In this document: positions 38,838 through 48,512 of the stretch, piece after piece
Layout: every line of letters starts with the position of its first letter
How positions within the stretch are numbered: the first letter of the stretch is position 1
DNA from: Arthrobacter zhangbolii
GTDB lineage: Bacteria; Actinomycetota; Actinomycetes; Actinomycetales; Micrococcaceae
Direction of reading: 5' to 3'
Length of the DNA: 64,000 nt
NCBI RefSeq assembly: GCF_022869865.1
Contig: NZ_CP094984.1
Coordinates: 2,294,001-2,358,000, forward strand
Made by a program: the position numbers and the translations under genes
Notes under the pieces: model-generated
Told to the model about the DNA's origin: nothing
Seen by the model: the letters and a program-made list of their open reading frames with translations, nothing else
Databases searched by the model: none

Positions 38838-40559
38838 CTAGGAGGCCAGCTCGCCGTCGAGCTCTGCATCGCCCTGGATGTTCAGTTCATTACCGGGGAT
38901 GGAGGCCAGCAGCTTGCGGGTATACGGGTGGCGGGGGTTGGAGAAGACTTCCTCCGATGTGGCAGCCTCCACCAGTTCGCCGTCCTTCATCACGCAGACA
39001 TAGTCCGAAATCAGGCGGACCACTGCCAGGTCATGGGAGATAAAGAGGTAGCTCAGCCCGAACTCGCGCTGCAGGTCCCCGAGCAGTTGCAGGATCTGCG
39101 CCTGGACCAGCACGTCCAGCGCCGAGACCGGTTCGTCGCAGACAATCAGCTCCGGCTTCAGGGCCAGGGCACGTGCAATCGCCACACGCTGGCGCTGGCC
39201 GCCGGAAAGCTCGGCAGGATAGCGGTGCAGCATGTCATGCGGCAGTGCCACCTGGTCCATCAGCTCCAGGACGCGGCGACGGCGCTCCGCCCGGTCCCCG
39301 CGCTTGTACGTCTTCAGCGGTTCCTCCAAGATCCGCTCAATGGTGTACATGGGATCAAGGGAGGAGTACGGGTCCTGGAAGATCGGCTGCACCCGCTGCC
39401 GGAAGTCCCGAAGCTGGACCTTGTCCAGCTTCGCAACGTCCATTCCGTCAAAGGTCATGGATCCGGACGTGGGCTCGATCAGCTTGAGCAGCATGCGGGC
39501 GGTGGTGGTTTTGCCCGAACCGGACTCCCCCACAATGGCTACGGTCTTGCCGCGCGGGATATCCAGGGTGACGTTCTTTGCGGCATAGAAATCATCGGCA
39601 CGTCCGCGGATCTTGAAGACCTTGGTCAGGTCGCGGAACTCCACAATGTTGTCCACGGCTGCGGTGTCCGTTGCCTTGTCCTCCGCTTCCGCGGCGGCGG
39701 GCAGGTCTGCCGTTCCGGGAGCCCCGGCGAAGGCACCGGGCCGCAGCCGGACGGCGGCAACACTGGGGGCTGCCCGGACCAGGGACTGGGTGTAGGGATG
39801 CTGCGGGTCCTCCAGCAGCTGCCGTGCCGGACCGGTTTCCACCACTTCACCGCGGTGCATCACCACCAGCTGAGACGCACGCTCTGCGGCAAGGCCCAGG
39901 TCATGGGTAATCAAAAGGACCGAGGTCCCCAGCTCTTCGGTCATGCGGTCGATCTGGTCCAGGATGGTCCGCTGCACGGTCACGTCCAGGGCGCTGGTGG
40001 GTTCGTCGGCAATGAGCAGCCGCGGGCGGCAAGCCAGGCCAATGGCGATCAGGGCGCGCTGGCGCATACCGCCGGAAAACTCATGCGGATACTGCTTGGC
40101 ACGTTCCTTGGCGTTGGGCAGCCCGGCCGCGGTCAGGACCTCCACCACTTTCCGGTCCACGTCCTTGGACGTGGCCATCCCGTGCACCAGCAGCGTTTCG
40201 GCTACCTGGGTCCCGATCCGGGTTACCGGGTTGAGGTTGGACATGGGGTCCTGCGGTACCAGGCCGATGGAACGGCCGCGGATGGCGCGCATCTTTGCTT
40301 CCGGCAGCCCTACGAGTTCCTGCCCGTCGAAGCGGATACTGCCGGAGGCCACCTTGCCGTTGCCGGGCAGCAGGCCGATCACGGCCATGGCCGTAGTGGA
40401 TTTTCCGGATCCCGACTCGCCCACAATGGCCAGGGTCTCCCCGGCGGGAAGCGAGAATCCGGCATTCCGCACCGCGGCCACTTCGCCGTCCATGGTACGG
40501 AAATTCACCGCGAGGTTGCTCACCTCGAGCAGGGGGGAATCAGTGCTCAAATCAGTCAT
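38838..40559 (-). CDS. Peptide ABC transporter, fused double ATP-binding protein (DppD-DppF)
   Basis: 573 residues made of two complete nucleotide-binding domains. First half: VGESGSGKSTT, LVPQDPMSNLNP, FSGGMRQRALIAIGLA, LLIADEPTSALD, LITHDLGLA. Second half: VGESGSGKTTT, IFQDPYSSLDP, LSGGQRQRVAIARALA, LIVCDEPVSALD, FISHDLAVV. A Pro/Ala-rich linker near 290-315 joins them, after the OppD-type tail QLLEDPQHPYTQSL. It is the energy unit for the permeases on the other strand, judging by family. The start at MTDLS is preferred. Divergent from the second binding protein. Confidence 0.94.
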   Translation of the reverse strand: MTDLSTDSPLLEVSNLAVNFRTMDGEVAAVRNAGFSLPAGETLAIVGESGSGKSTTAMAVIGLLPGNGKVASGSIRFDGQELVGLPEAKMRAIRGRSIGLVPQDPMSNLNPVTRIGTQVAETLLVHGMATSKDVDRKVVEVLTAAGLPNAKERAKQYPHEFSGGMRQRALIAIGLACRPRLLIADEPTSALDVTVQRTILDQIDRMTEELGTSVLLITHDLGLAAERASQLVVMHRGEVVETGPARQLLEDPQHPYTQSLVRAAPSVAAVRLRPGAFAGAPGTADLPAAAEAEDKATDTAAVDNIVEFRDLTKVFKIRGRADDFYAAKNVTLDIPRGKTVAIVGESGSGKTTTARMLLKLIEPTSGSMTFDGMDVAKLDKVQLRDFRQRVQPIFQDPYSSLDPMYTIERILEEPLKTYKRGDRAERRRRVLELMDQVALPHDMLHRYPAELSGGQRQRVAIARALALKPELIVCDEPVSALDVLVQAQILQLLGDLQREFGLSYLFISHDLAVVRLISDYVCVMKDGELVEAATSEEVFSNPRHPYTRKLLASIPGNELNIQGDAELDGELAS

Positions 40560-40683
40560 TTCCCCATCCTGCCCCACTCTGGCCCCATGTGACGCGTGTC
40601 TCTGCGCTGTTTACCTGTTTTTAATCATTTAGAATGGAAAATCCACGAAACAGAGGGATGGAGCGTCCCGGAGGAGTATCACG

Positions 40684-42408
40684 GTGACACGATCCGGCGC
40701 AGCACAATCCGGCGCAGCAAACCCCGCCCCCGGCCCGGACCGTCCCGCACTTTCCCGCCGTTCCCTCATCCGCGCAGGCGCGGCCGCCGCAGCCTTGATG
40801 CTCGCCGGCTGCACAGCCGAAGCCGCCGGCGAGGACCCCACTGCGGGACCATCCGCCACCGGCGGAAGCGGCCCCACGGCCCGCTTCACCTTTGCGACGG
40901 CGGCCCGCCCGGTCACCTTGGACCCCGCTCTCGCCTCCGACACCGAATCCTTCCGGGTCAGCCGCCAGGTACTGGAAGGCCTGGTGGGCGTAGACGCCCT
41001 GACCTCCGCACCGGTGCCCCTCCTGGCCACCGGATGGACCCAGTCCGAGGACCGCAAGACCTACACCTTCGAATTGCGCCGCGACGTCATGTTCCACGAT
41101 GGTGAACCCTTCAACGCGGAAGCGGTCCGGCGGAACTTCGAACGCTGGTACCACCTGCCCGAATCGGTGCGGAGCGGCGGCTCCCTGATGTACAAGTCCG
41201 TGTTCCGGGGCTACTCGGACACGCCGGCCACCGCCGTCTACAAGAGCTGCGAGGTGGAGGACGAATACACCGTGCGGGTGGAGCTGAACACTCCGATGGA
41301 AAGTTTCATCGCTGCGCTCGCCGCGCCTCCCTTCGCCATCTCCTCCCCCAAGGCACTGGCCGAGGCCGGTGCGGATTCCCTGACCCGGGAACTCAACGGC
41401 CGCAGGGTCTCCGGGTACGGCGTCCACCCTGTGGGTACCGGGCCCTTCCGCTTTGTGGCCTGGAATGAAGACACCGTGGAACTCGCTGCCAACCCCGGGT
41501 ACTGGGGTGAAAAGGGACAGATCGGTTCGGTGGTCTTCCGCACCATTTCCAGCCCCGAGGGCCGGCTGCGTGCCCTGAAGAAGGGCGAGGTGGACGGCTA
41601 TGACCTGGTTACCGTCAACGACGTGGGCGACCTGGCCCGCAACGGGCAGCGGATCCAGCAGCGCGACCCGTATTCCGTACTGTATCTGGGCATCAACCAG
41701 AACTTCCCGGGGCTGGACAGCGTCCTGATGCGCCAGGCAGTAGCCCACGCCATCGACAAGCCCGCCGTCCTGGACGGACTGTTCCTCAACGGCACCAAAC
41801 CCGCCAATCAGTTCATGCCGGAAAAGCTGGGGCTCACCTCGGATTCGGTCACCGGCTACGGCTACGATCCGGAGAAGGCCCGGGAACTGCTGGAAGAAGC
41901 CGGCTACGACGGGCGCGAACTGCCCTTCTACTACCCCCGGCGCGTCACCCGCAGCTACCTGCCCGCACCGGAGAAGGTCTACGCCCGGCTCAGCGCACAA
42001 CTCACCGCCGCCGGATTCAACATCCGCCCGGTGCCCGTGGACTGGTCCGAGGGATACCTGGAAAAGGTGCAGGGCAAGGAGGACCGGGCATTCCACCTGC
42101 TCGGCCTCGCCGGCAGCTACGAAGGCGGAGACAACTTCCTGGGCACGCTGTTCGGCCGCTACACCGAAGAGTTCTCCTTTAATGACCCCGAGGTCTTCAC
42201 CGGCATTGAAAAGGCTGCCCGCCTGCCGGAAGGCCAGGACCAGACCGACGCCTACCATGCCGTCTCCGACCGCATTTCCCAGCGCGTGCCGGCCGTGCCG
42301 CTGGCCTTCCCGATTTCCGCTCTGGCCCTCTCGCCCCGGGTTTCCTCCTACCCCACGAGCCCGGTTCTGCACGAGGTCTTTAACCGGGTCAGCCTCACGG
42401 ACCGCTGA
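40684..42408 (+). CDS. Peptide ABC transporter substrate-binding lipoprotein (copy 2)
   Basis: 574 residues, SBP family 5, paralogue of 34404-36098. The GTG start follows GGAGGAG. N-terminus SRRSLIRAGAAAAALMLAGC combines a twin-arginine motif with a lipobox, so it may be exported folded by Tat and then lipidated; copy 1 has a Sec-type signal. It shares SFRVSRQVLEGLVG, FHDGEPFNAEAVRRNFERWY, VYKSCE and AVAHAIDKPAVLDGLF with copy 1. It has no permease of its own and is divergent from the double ATPase. Confidence 0.92.
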   Translation: MTRSGAAQSGAANPAPGPDRPALSRRSLIRAGAAAAALMLAGCTAEAAGEDPTAGPSATGGSGPTARFTFATAARPVTLDPALASDTESFRVSRQVLEGLVGVDALTSAPVPLLATGWTQSEDRKTYTFELRRDVMFHDGEPFNAEAVRRNFERWYHLPESVRSGGSLMYKSVFRGYSDTPATAVYKSCEVEDEYTVRVELNTPMESFIAALAAPPFAISSPKALAEAGADSLTRELNGRRVSGYGVHPVGTGPFRFVAWNEDTVELAANPGYWGEKGQIGSVVFRTISSPEGRLRALKKGEVDGYDLVTVNDVGDLARNGQRIQQRDPYSVLYLGINQNFPGLDSVLMRQAVAHAIDKPAVLDGLFLNGTKPANQFMPEKLGLTSDSVTGYGYDPEKARELLEEAGYDGRELPFYYPRRVTRSYLPAPEKVYARLSAQLTAAGFNIRPVPVDWSEGYLEKVQGKEDRAFHLLGLAGSYEGGDNFLGTLFGRYTEEFSFNDPEVFTGIEKAARLPEGQDQTDAYHAVSDRISQRVPAVPLAFPISALALSPRVSSYPTSPVLHEVFNRVSLTDR

Positions 42409-42411
42409 CCA

Positions 42412-42434
42412 GGCTCCGAACAGCTATCGGAGCC
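42412..42434 (+). terminator. Hairpin after binding-protein copy 2
   Basis: GGCTCCGA and TCGGAGCC with a 7-nt loop, four bases after the stop codon. No T run follows. Confidence 0.55.
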
Positions 42435-42531
42435 GACCTCCAAAAGCAGTATTCGTACTGCGATAATTTTAGGAAGGCACCCGCTCGGGGATACGCTTCT
42501 ATGGCTAGCGCCCACGCGACTGGAGAAGAAG

Positions 42532-44022
42532 TTGACTGCTAATAGCCCGGCGGAGAATTCCGCAACGAAAACTGATGTACTGCTGATCGGCGGAGGCATC
42601 ATGAGCGCTACCCTTGGGGCGTTCCTGAAGCAGCTGGCTCCGGACTGGGACATCTCCCTCTACGAGCGCCTCGATCGCGCGGGGCTGGAAAGCTCCGATC
42701 CCTGGAACAACGCGGGTACCGGCCATGCCGCCCTCTGCGAACTGAACTACAGCCCGGCCGCGGCCGACGGCTCCGTGGACCCGGCCAAGGCGGTGGGAAT
42801 CAACGAGCAGTTCCAGGTCTCCCGCCAGTTCTGGTCTCACCTGGTCTCCGAGGGCCATATTGGCAATGACTTCATCAACCCGCTGCCGCACATGAGCTTT
42901 GTCTGGGGCGATGCACATTCGGAGTACCTGCGCCGCCGGCACGAATCCCTGAGCGCCCAGCCGCTGTTCAAGACCATGGAGTTCTCCGAGGATCCGGCCA
43001 AGCTGGCCGAATGGGCTCCGCTCATCATGGAAGGCCGCGATCCCGGGCAGCGGGTGGCCGCCTCCCGCGTGGCCGGCGGAACCGACGTCGACTTCGGCAA
43101 CCTGACCCGGCAGCTGACCAACTACATGGGTGCCAACGGCGTGCACCTGAACTTCGGCCACGAGGTCGGCAACGTTACCCGCTCCTCCAACGGCGGCTGG
43201 GACGTCAAGGTCAAGGACCGGGCAACCGGAACTACCAGCACCGTGTCCGCCAAGTTCGTGTTCATCGGCGGCGGCGGCGGTGCCCTGCACCTGCTGCAGG
43301 CCTCGGGTATCCCCGAGGGCAAGGGCTTTGGCGGCTTCCCCGTCTCCGGCCAGTTCCTGCGTGCCACGGATGAATCCATCATTTCCCGGCACAATGCCAA
43401 GGTCTACGGCCAGGCTTCCGTCGGTGCCCCGCCCATGTCCGTGCCGCACCTGGATACGCGCTTCGTCAACGGCAAGCGCTCCCTGCTGTTCGGCCCGTAC
43501 GGCGGCTTCTCGCCGAAGTTCCTGAAGACCGGTTCCCTCCTGGACCTGCCGCTCTCGGTCCGCCCCTCCAACCTCGTGCCCATGCTGGCCGTGGCGAAGG
43601 ACAACATGAGCCTGGTCAAGTACCTGGTCACCGAGGTTCTGAAGACCCGCGAAGGCAAGACCGCAGCGCTGCAGGAATTCATGCCGCAGGCACAGACCGA
43701 AGGCTGGGACCTTATCACCGCCGGTCAGCGCGTCCAGGTCATCAAGAAGGACCCGAAGAAGGGCGGTGTGCTGCAGTTCGGCACCGAACTCATCACCGCC
43801 GCCGACGGCTCCATCGGAGCCCTGCTGGGCGCGTCACCGGGTGCTTCCACTGCGCCGCCCATCATGATCAATCTGCTCAAGCGGGCCTTCCCCCGGCAGT
43901 TTGACGGCTGGGAGCCGAAGATCAAGGAAATGATCCCGGGCTACGGCGTGAAGCTGAACGAAAATGAACGCCTGGCTGAAGAGATTGAAGCCGATACCAG
44001 CCGGGTTCTGGGCCTGTCCTAG
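42532..44022 (+). CDS. mqo: Malate:quinone oxidoreductase
   Basis: 496 residues. FAD-dependent membrane-associated enzyme that oxidises malate to oxaloacetate and passes electrons to quinone. FAD-binding motif [21 protein letters not shown], then family blocks [52 protein letters not shown] and [19 protein letters not shown] start with GGAGAAG six bases upstream; no in-frame ATG precedes the FAD motif. It has its own terminator, and no TCA-cycle partners are adjacent. Confidence 0.96.
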   Translation: MTANSPAENSATKTDVLLIGGGIMSATLGAFLKQLAPDWDISLYERLDRAGLESSDPWNNAGTGHAALCELNYSPAAADGSVDPAKAVGINEQFQVSRQFWSHLVSEGHIGNDFINPLPHMSFVWGDAHSEYLRRRHESLSAQPLFKTMEFSEDPAKLAEWAPLIMEGRDPGQRVAASRVAGGTDVDFGNLTRQLTNYMGANGVHLNFGHEVGNVTRSSNGGWDVKVKDRATGTTSTVSAKFVFIGGGGGALHLLQASGIPEGKGFGGFPVSGQFLRATDESIISRHNAKVYGQASVGAPPMSVPHLDTRFVNGKRSLLFGPYGGFSPKFLKTGSLLDLPLSVRPSNLVPMLAVAKDNMSLVKYLVTEVLKTREGKTAALQEFMPQAQTEGWDLITAGQRVQVIKKDPKKGGVLQFGTELITAADGSIGALLGASPGASTAPPIMINLLKRAFPRQFDGWEPKIKEMIPGYGVKLNENERLAEEIEADTSRVLGLS

Positions 44023-44050
44023 TCTCCGTTTAACGCGGCTTACCGTTTTA

Positions 44051-44089
44051 CGCGGCGCAGACCTGCTCCTCCGGCAGGTCTGCGCCGCG
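44051..44089 (+). terminator. mqo terminator hairpin
   Basis: A 16-bp perfect stem (CGCGGCGCAGACCTGC and complement) with a 7-nt loop, 28 bp past the mqo stop. No strong T run. Confidence 0.75.
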
Positions 44090-44154
44090 AACCAGTTATA
44101 CCGCCGGTTTCCGGCGCCGCTCCGTTGCGCACCGCCCTTCCTTAAGGCAGGATC

Positions 44155-47100
44155 ATGGATCGTTTGGCCAAGCTGTCCCTCTCGAACAGGGCCCTCATTG
44201 CCCTGATCACCGTGTTTGTAGCTGTTTTCGGGGTGATCTCCATGAGCTCCCTCAAACAGGAACTGATCCCGTCGCTGGAGTTCCCGCAGATCAGCGTCAT
44301 AACGGCACTGCCCGGCGCCTCCCCCGAGGTGGTGGACGCGCAGGTGAGCGAACCCCTCGAAGGTGCGCTGACAGCGGTGGAGGGACTCGAGTCCTCCTCG
44401 GCGACGTCGCGCTCAGGCATTTCGACCATCGCCCTCACCTTTGCCTACGGCACCGATCTGGACCGGGCCCGCGGCCAGGTGGACCGTGCCATTTCCAACG
44501 CCCGGCAGCTCCTGCCCGAGGATACGAATCCACAGTCCCTTGCCGGCAGCATCAGCGACTTCCCCATCGTTTACCTCGCCGTCTCCTCCGATGAGCCGCT
44601 GGCCGAGCTGAATGCGGACCTGCAGCGGCTGACCGTTCCCCGCCTGCAGAAGATCGAAGGCGTGCGGACGGCCGAGGTCACCGGCGGATCCACCCGCCAT
44701 GTGGCCATCCTCCCCGACCCTGCCGCGCTGGCCGCCCAGGGTGCCACGCCGTCGTCGATTGTGGATGCCCTGGAAAACAGCGGCGCCCTGCTTCCCGCGG
44801 GCACGGTGGATGAGGAAAGCCGGACGCTGTCCATCCAGGTGGGAGCACCGCTGGACAGCCTGGAGAAAATTTCCGCCCTGCCGATTGAATCCTCCTCCGA
44901 CAGCGCCACGCCGGTAACCATTGGCGACGTCGCCTCCGTGGAGATCACGGAGGACGAAGCCACCTCCATCACACGCACCAACGGACAGGCCACCCTGGCC
45001 GTCTCCATCACAAAGACCCCTGCCGGGGACACCGTGGGCATTTCACATGAGGTCACGGACCTGTTGCCTTCCCTCCAGGACGAGTTGGGCAACGGTGCGA
45101 AATTCACCGTGATCTTCGACCAGGCGCCCTTCATCGAAAAATCCATTTCGGACCTCACCACAGAGGGGCTGCTGGGACTGGGCTTCGCCGTCCTGGTCAT
45201 CCTGGTCTTCCTGCTCTCGGTCCGTTCCACCCTGGTCACCGCCGTCTCAATCCCGCTGTCCCTGCTGGTGACCTTCATCGGGCTGCTGGCCTTCGGCTAT
45301 TCCCTGAACATCCTCACCCTCGGCGCGCTTACCATCGCCATTGGCCGGGTGGTGGATGACTCGATTGTCGTCATCGAGAACATCAAGCGGCATCTGGGCT
45401 ACGGCGAGGACAAACGCACCGCCATCCTCACCGCCGTGCGCGAGGTGGCCGGTGCCGTCACCGCCTCCACCCTCACCACGGTGGCCGTGTTTGCACCCAT
45501 CGCCTTTGTGGGCGGCCTGGCCGGGGAACTGTTCCGACCCTTCGCCGTCACCACGTCCCTGGCCCTGCTGGCCTCGTTGCTGGTGTCTCTGACCATTGTT
45601 CCGGTGCTGGCGTACTGGTTCCTGAAGTCCTCTCCGCCGGTGGCGGATCCGGAGGCCTACCGGGCCGAAGCCGAGGAAAAGGAGACCCGCAGCTTCCTGC
45701 AGCGCGGCTACCTCCCCATCCTGCGCGGCACGCAGCGCCACCCCGTCTACACGGTGGTGGCCGGGCTGATCATCCTCCTCGCCACCGCCGCCATGACACC
45801 CCTGCTGCCCACCAACCTGCTCGGCGATACCGGACAGAACACGTTCAGCGTGCGGCAGGAACTGCCTGCCGGCACCTCGCTGGAACGCACGTCCGAAGCA
45901 GCCGAACAGGTCGAGGAAGCATTGTCCGGCGTGGACGGGGTCAAGGATGTCCAGGTCACCATGGGCACTTCCACATCCGGCATTGCGGCATTCACCGCCG
46001 GCGGGTCCTCGGTGGCCAACTTCACCGTAATTACCGAGGAAGGCGAGGACCAGGTGGCCCTGCGGGATGCTGTCCGGGCGGCCATTGAGGACCTTGACGA
46101 CGCCGGCGACGTCACCCTGGGCAGCACCGGCGGCGGTTTCGGTACCTCGAACACCGTGGACATCAACCTCTCCGCCGGGGATCCCGCCGAGCTGCAGCCG
46201 GCCAGCGACGCACTGGTGGAAGCCATGTCTGACCTTCCCGGCGTCGCCCAGGCCAGCAGCAACCTCTCCTCCTCGCAGCCGGTGGTCCAGGTGACCATTG
46301 ACCGCGCCAAGGCCGTGGCGGCGGGTCTGAACGAGCAGCAGATCGCCGGCCTGGTTGCCTCCACCATCAGCCCCCTGCCGGCCGGTTCGGTCCGGCTGGG
46401 CACTGATGACCTGCCCGTGCTGATCGGTGAGGGTACCCCCATCACGTCCCTGGAACAGCTCAATGCCGTCTCGGTGCCCGCAGGCGCCGGCTCGGTGCCG
46501 CTGAGCGAGCTGGCCACCGTGGAGGAGGTCTCCGTGCCGACGTCGGTCTCCTCCTCAGGCGGTGAACGCACCGCCATTGTGTCCGTCTCCCCGGACGGCG
46601 ACAACCTGGGCGCCACCATTACCGAGGTCCAGGCGCGGCTGGCCGATGTTGACCTGCCGGCCAGCGTCACCGCCGAACTCAGCGGCGCCGCCACCCAGCA
46701 GAACGAGTCCTTCACCCAGCTGGGCCTGGCCCTGCTGGCCGCCATCGCCATTGTGTACGTGATTATGGTGGCCACGTTCAAGTCCCTCCTGCAGCCGCTG
46801 ATCCTGCTGGTGTCCATTCCCTTCGCGGCCACCGGCGCGATCCTGCTGCTGCTGATCAGCGGCATCCCGCTGGGGCTGCCGTCCCTGGTGGGCATGCTGA
46901 TGCTGGTGGGCATTGTGGTGACCAACGCCATTGTGCTGATGGACCTGATCAACCAATACCGCCGTCCGCGGGGCAGTGAGCCCGGCATGAACGTGGAGGA
47001 CGCCATCTTCCGCGGGGCACGCCAGCGCCTGCGCCCCATCCTGATGACGGCGCTGGCCACCATCTTCGCCCTGACGCCCATGGCGCTCGGCGTAACCGGT

Positions 47101-47268
47101 GAAGGCGGCTTTATTTCCCGGCCGCTGGCAGTGGTGGTGATCGGCGGGCTGATCTCCTCCACGGCCCTGACCCTGATCCTGGTACCTGTGCTGTACCGGC
47201 TGCTGGAAGGATCCAGGGAAAAGCGGGCGCAGCGCAAGGAACAGGTCCCTGCTGCGGCCGACGCCTAG
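44155..47268 (+). CDS. RND efflux transporter, AcrB/HAE-1 type
   Basis: 1037 residues, full length. First helix NRALIALITVFVAVFGVI, then porter domain 1 (about 40-330), helices 2-6 with the proton-relay region LGALTIAIGRVVDDSIVVIEN, a second large extracytoplasmic domain (about 560-840) and helices 8-12 with FAATGAILLLLISGIPLGLPSLVGMLMLVGIVVTNAIVLMDLINQ. These are the AcrB-type signatures. No membrane-fusion protein or outer-membrane gene is near, as expected in a monoderm. Bacillus SwrC-like relatives export lipopeptides or toxic lipids; the substrate here is unknown. Confidence 0.93.
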   Translation: MDRLAKLSLSNRALIALITVFVAVFGVISMSSLKQELIPSLEFPQISVITALPGASPEVVDAQVSEPLEGALTAVEGLESSSATSRSGISTIALTFAYGTDLDRARGQVDRAISNARQLLPEDTNPQSLAGSISDFPIVYLAVSSDEPLAELNADLQRLTVPRLQKIEGVRTAEVTGGSTRHVAILPDPAALAAQGATPSSIVDALENSGALLPAGTVDEESRTLSIQVGAPLDSLEKISALPIESSSDSATPVTIGDVASVEITEDEATSITRTNGQATLAVSITKTPAGDTVGISHEVTDLLPSLQDELGNGAKFTVIFDQAPFIEKSISDLTTEGLLGLGFAVLVILVFLLSVRSTLVTAVSIPLSLLVTFIGLLAFGYSLNILTLGALTIAIGRVVDDSIVVIENIKRHLGYGEDKRTAILTAVREVAGAVTASTLTTVAVFAPIAFVGGLAGELFRPFAVTTSLALLASLLVSLTIVPVLAYWFLKSSPPVADPEAYRAEAEEKETRSFLQRGYLPILRGTQRHPVYTVVAGLIILLATAAMTPLLPTNLLGDTGQNTFSVRQELPAGTSLERTSEAAEQVEEALSGVDGVKDVQVTMGTSTSGIAAFTAGGSSVANFTVITEEGEDQVALRDAVRAAIEDLDDAGDVTLGSTGGGFGTSNTVDINLSAGDPAELQPASDALVEAMSDLPGVAQASSNLSSSQPVVQVTIDRAKAVAAGLNEQQIAGLVASTISPLPAGSVRLGTDDLPVLIGEGTPITSLEQLNAVSVPAGAGSVPLSELATVEEVSVPTSVSSSGGERTAIVSVSPDGDNLGATITEVQARLADVDLPASVTAELSGAATQQNESFTQLGLALLAAIAIVYVIMVATFKSLLQPLILLVSIPFAATGAILLLLISGIPLGLPSLVGMLMLVGIVVTNAIVLMDLINQYRRPRGSEPGMNVEDAIFRGARQRLRPILMTALATIFALTPMALGVTGEGGFISRPLAVVVIGGLISSTALTLILVPVLYRLLEGSREKRAQRKEQVPAAADA

Positions 47269-47331
47269 GCCCCTGCTGCGTTAGCCGGTCCCGGGAATGA
47301 ACCGGGGCCGGCAACGGTTGGAACAAAAGTC

Positions 47332-47345
47332 TATGCATATGCATA
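47332..47345. promoter_or_regulatory. Palindromic operator overlapping the monooxygenase -10
   Basis: TATGCATATGCATA is a perfect 14-bp palindrome. It abuts and overlaps TATAGT (47344-47349), a good -10 hexamer, 30 bp before the ATG at 47379. It is a likely binding site for the MarR protein encoded downstream. Confidence 0.65.
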
Positions 47346-47378
47346 TAGTTTAAGAACATTCCAACATCGGAGGCCAGC

Positions 47379-48503
47379 ATGCAGATCGGCGTCTTCAGCG
47401 TCAGCGACATCACCCGGGACCCGGTCACCGGCCGCATCCCCACCGAGGGCGAGCGAATCAAGGCCGCCGTGGCCATCGCCAAAAAGGTCGAGGACATCGG
47501 GATGGATGTCTACGCCACCGGCGAGCACCACAACCCGCCCTTCTACGCCAGCTCCCCCACCACGCTGCTGGGTTACATTGCCGCGCAGACCGAGCGGATC
47601 ATCCTCTCCACGACCACCACGCTGATCACCACCAATGACCCGGTGAAGATCGCCGAGGACTTCGCCATGCTCCAGCACGTTTCCGACGGCCGCGTGGATC
47701 TGGTCCTGGGCCGCGGCAACACCGCCCCGGTCTACCCCTGGTTCGGCAAGGACCCGCAGGACTCGGTGGAACTGACGGTGGAGAACTACAACCTGCTCCG
47801 CCAGCTCTGGGACAAGGAGACAGTGAACTGGGAAGGCAAGTTCCGCACCCCGCTGCGCAATTTCACGGCCACGCCACGCCCGCTCGACGGCGTCGCCCCC
47901 TTTGTCTGGCACGGCTCCATCCGCACGCCGCAGGTGGCGGAAATTGCCGCCTACTTCGGTGACGGATTCTTCGCCAACAACATCTTCTGGCCCAAGGAGC
48001 ACTACATGCAGCTGATCGGGCTCTACCGGGAACGGTACGAGCACTACGGCCACGGCCGTGCCGACCAGGCCATTGTGGGCCTTGGCGGACAGTTCTTTAT
48101 GCGGAAGAACTCCCAGGACGCGGTGAACGAATTCCGCCCCTACTTCGACAACGCCCCGGTCTACGGGCACGGGCCGAGCATGGAGGACTTCACCGCGCAG
48201 ACCCCGCTGACCGTGGGCAGCCCGCAGGAGGTGCTGGAGAAAACCCTGAGTTTCCAGGAGTACTTCGGCGACTACCAGCGCCAGCTCTTCCTGATCGACC
48301 ATGCCGGCCTGCCGCTTAAGACGGTGCTGGAGCAGCTGGATCTGTTCGGCGAGTATGTGCTCCCGGAACTGCGCAGGGAATTCGATTCCCGCCGCCCGAA
48401 GGACGTTCCGGACGGTCCCACGCATGCCGGCCGCGTTGCCGCACGCGACGCCGCCCGTCACGCCGGGGCCGGGGTGCCCGCAACAGCCTCCGCCGTTCAG
48501 TAG
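47379..48503 (+). CDS. LLM-class flavin-dependent monooxygenase
   Basis: 374 residues. Bacterial luciferase-like fold: YATGEHHNPPFYASSPTTLLGYIAAQTERIILSTTTTLI, then FAMLQHVSDGRVDLVLGRGNTAPVYPWFGKD with the FMN phosphate-binding region. It resembles the CE1758-like subgroup of FMN-dependent monooxygenases. The C-terminal 45 residues are Ala/Arg-rich and probably disordered. CGGAGGCCAGC is the ribosome-binding site. The MarR gene follows 9 bp later, so the pair forms an inducible unit, perhaps for a xenobiotic or aldehyde; the substrate is unknown. Confidence 0.9.
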   Translation: MQIGVFSVSDITRDPVTGRIPTEGERIKAAVAIAKKVEDIGMDVYATGEHHNPPFYASSPTTLLGYIAAQTERIILSTTTTLITTNDPVKIAEDFAMLQHVSDGRVDLVLGRGNTAPVYPWFGKDPQDSVELTVENYNLLRQLWDKETVNWEGKFRTPLRNFTATPRPLDGVAPFVWHGSIRTPQVAEIAAYFGDGFFANNIFWPKEHYMQLIGLYRERYEHYGHGRADQAIVGLGGQFFMRKNSQDAVNEFRPYFDNAPVYGHGPSMEDFTAQTPLTVGSPQEVLEKTLSFQEYFGDYQRQLFLIDHAGLPLKTVLEQLDLFGEYVLPELRREFDSRRPKDVPDGPTHAGRVAARDAARHAGAGVPATASAVQ

Positions 48504-48512
48504 GCTGGAACC

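Noticed and set aside
38236-38841. 201-codon plus-strand frame opposite the TPR gene
   Set aside because: The minus-strand frame has regular TPR helix pairs and follows the ATPase gene by 2 bp. The plus-strand frame would run into the ATPase end antisense.
42501-42542. 14-codon frame overlapping the mqo TTG start ([13 protein letters not shown])
   Set aside because: No ribosome-binding site. A candidate -10 (TACGCT, 42492-42497) would place the transcript start after its ATG.
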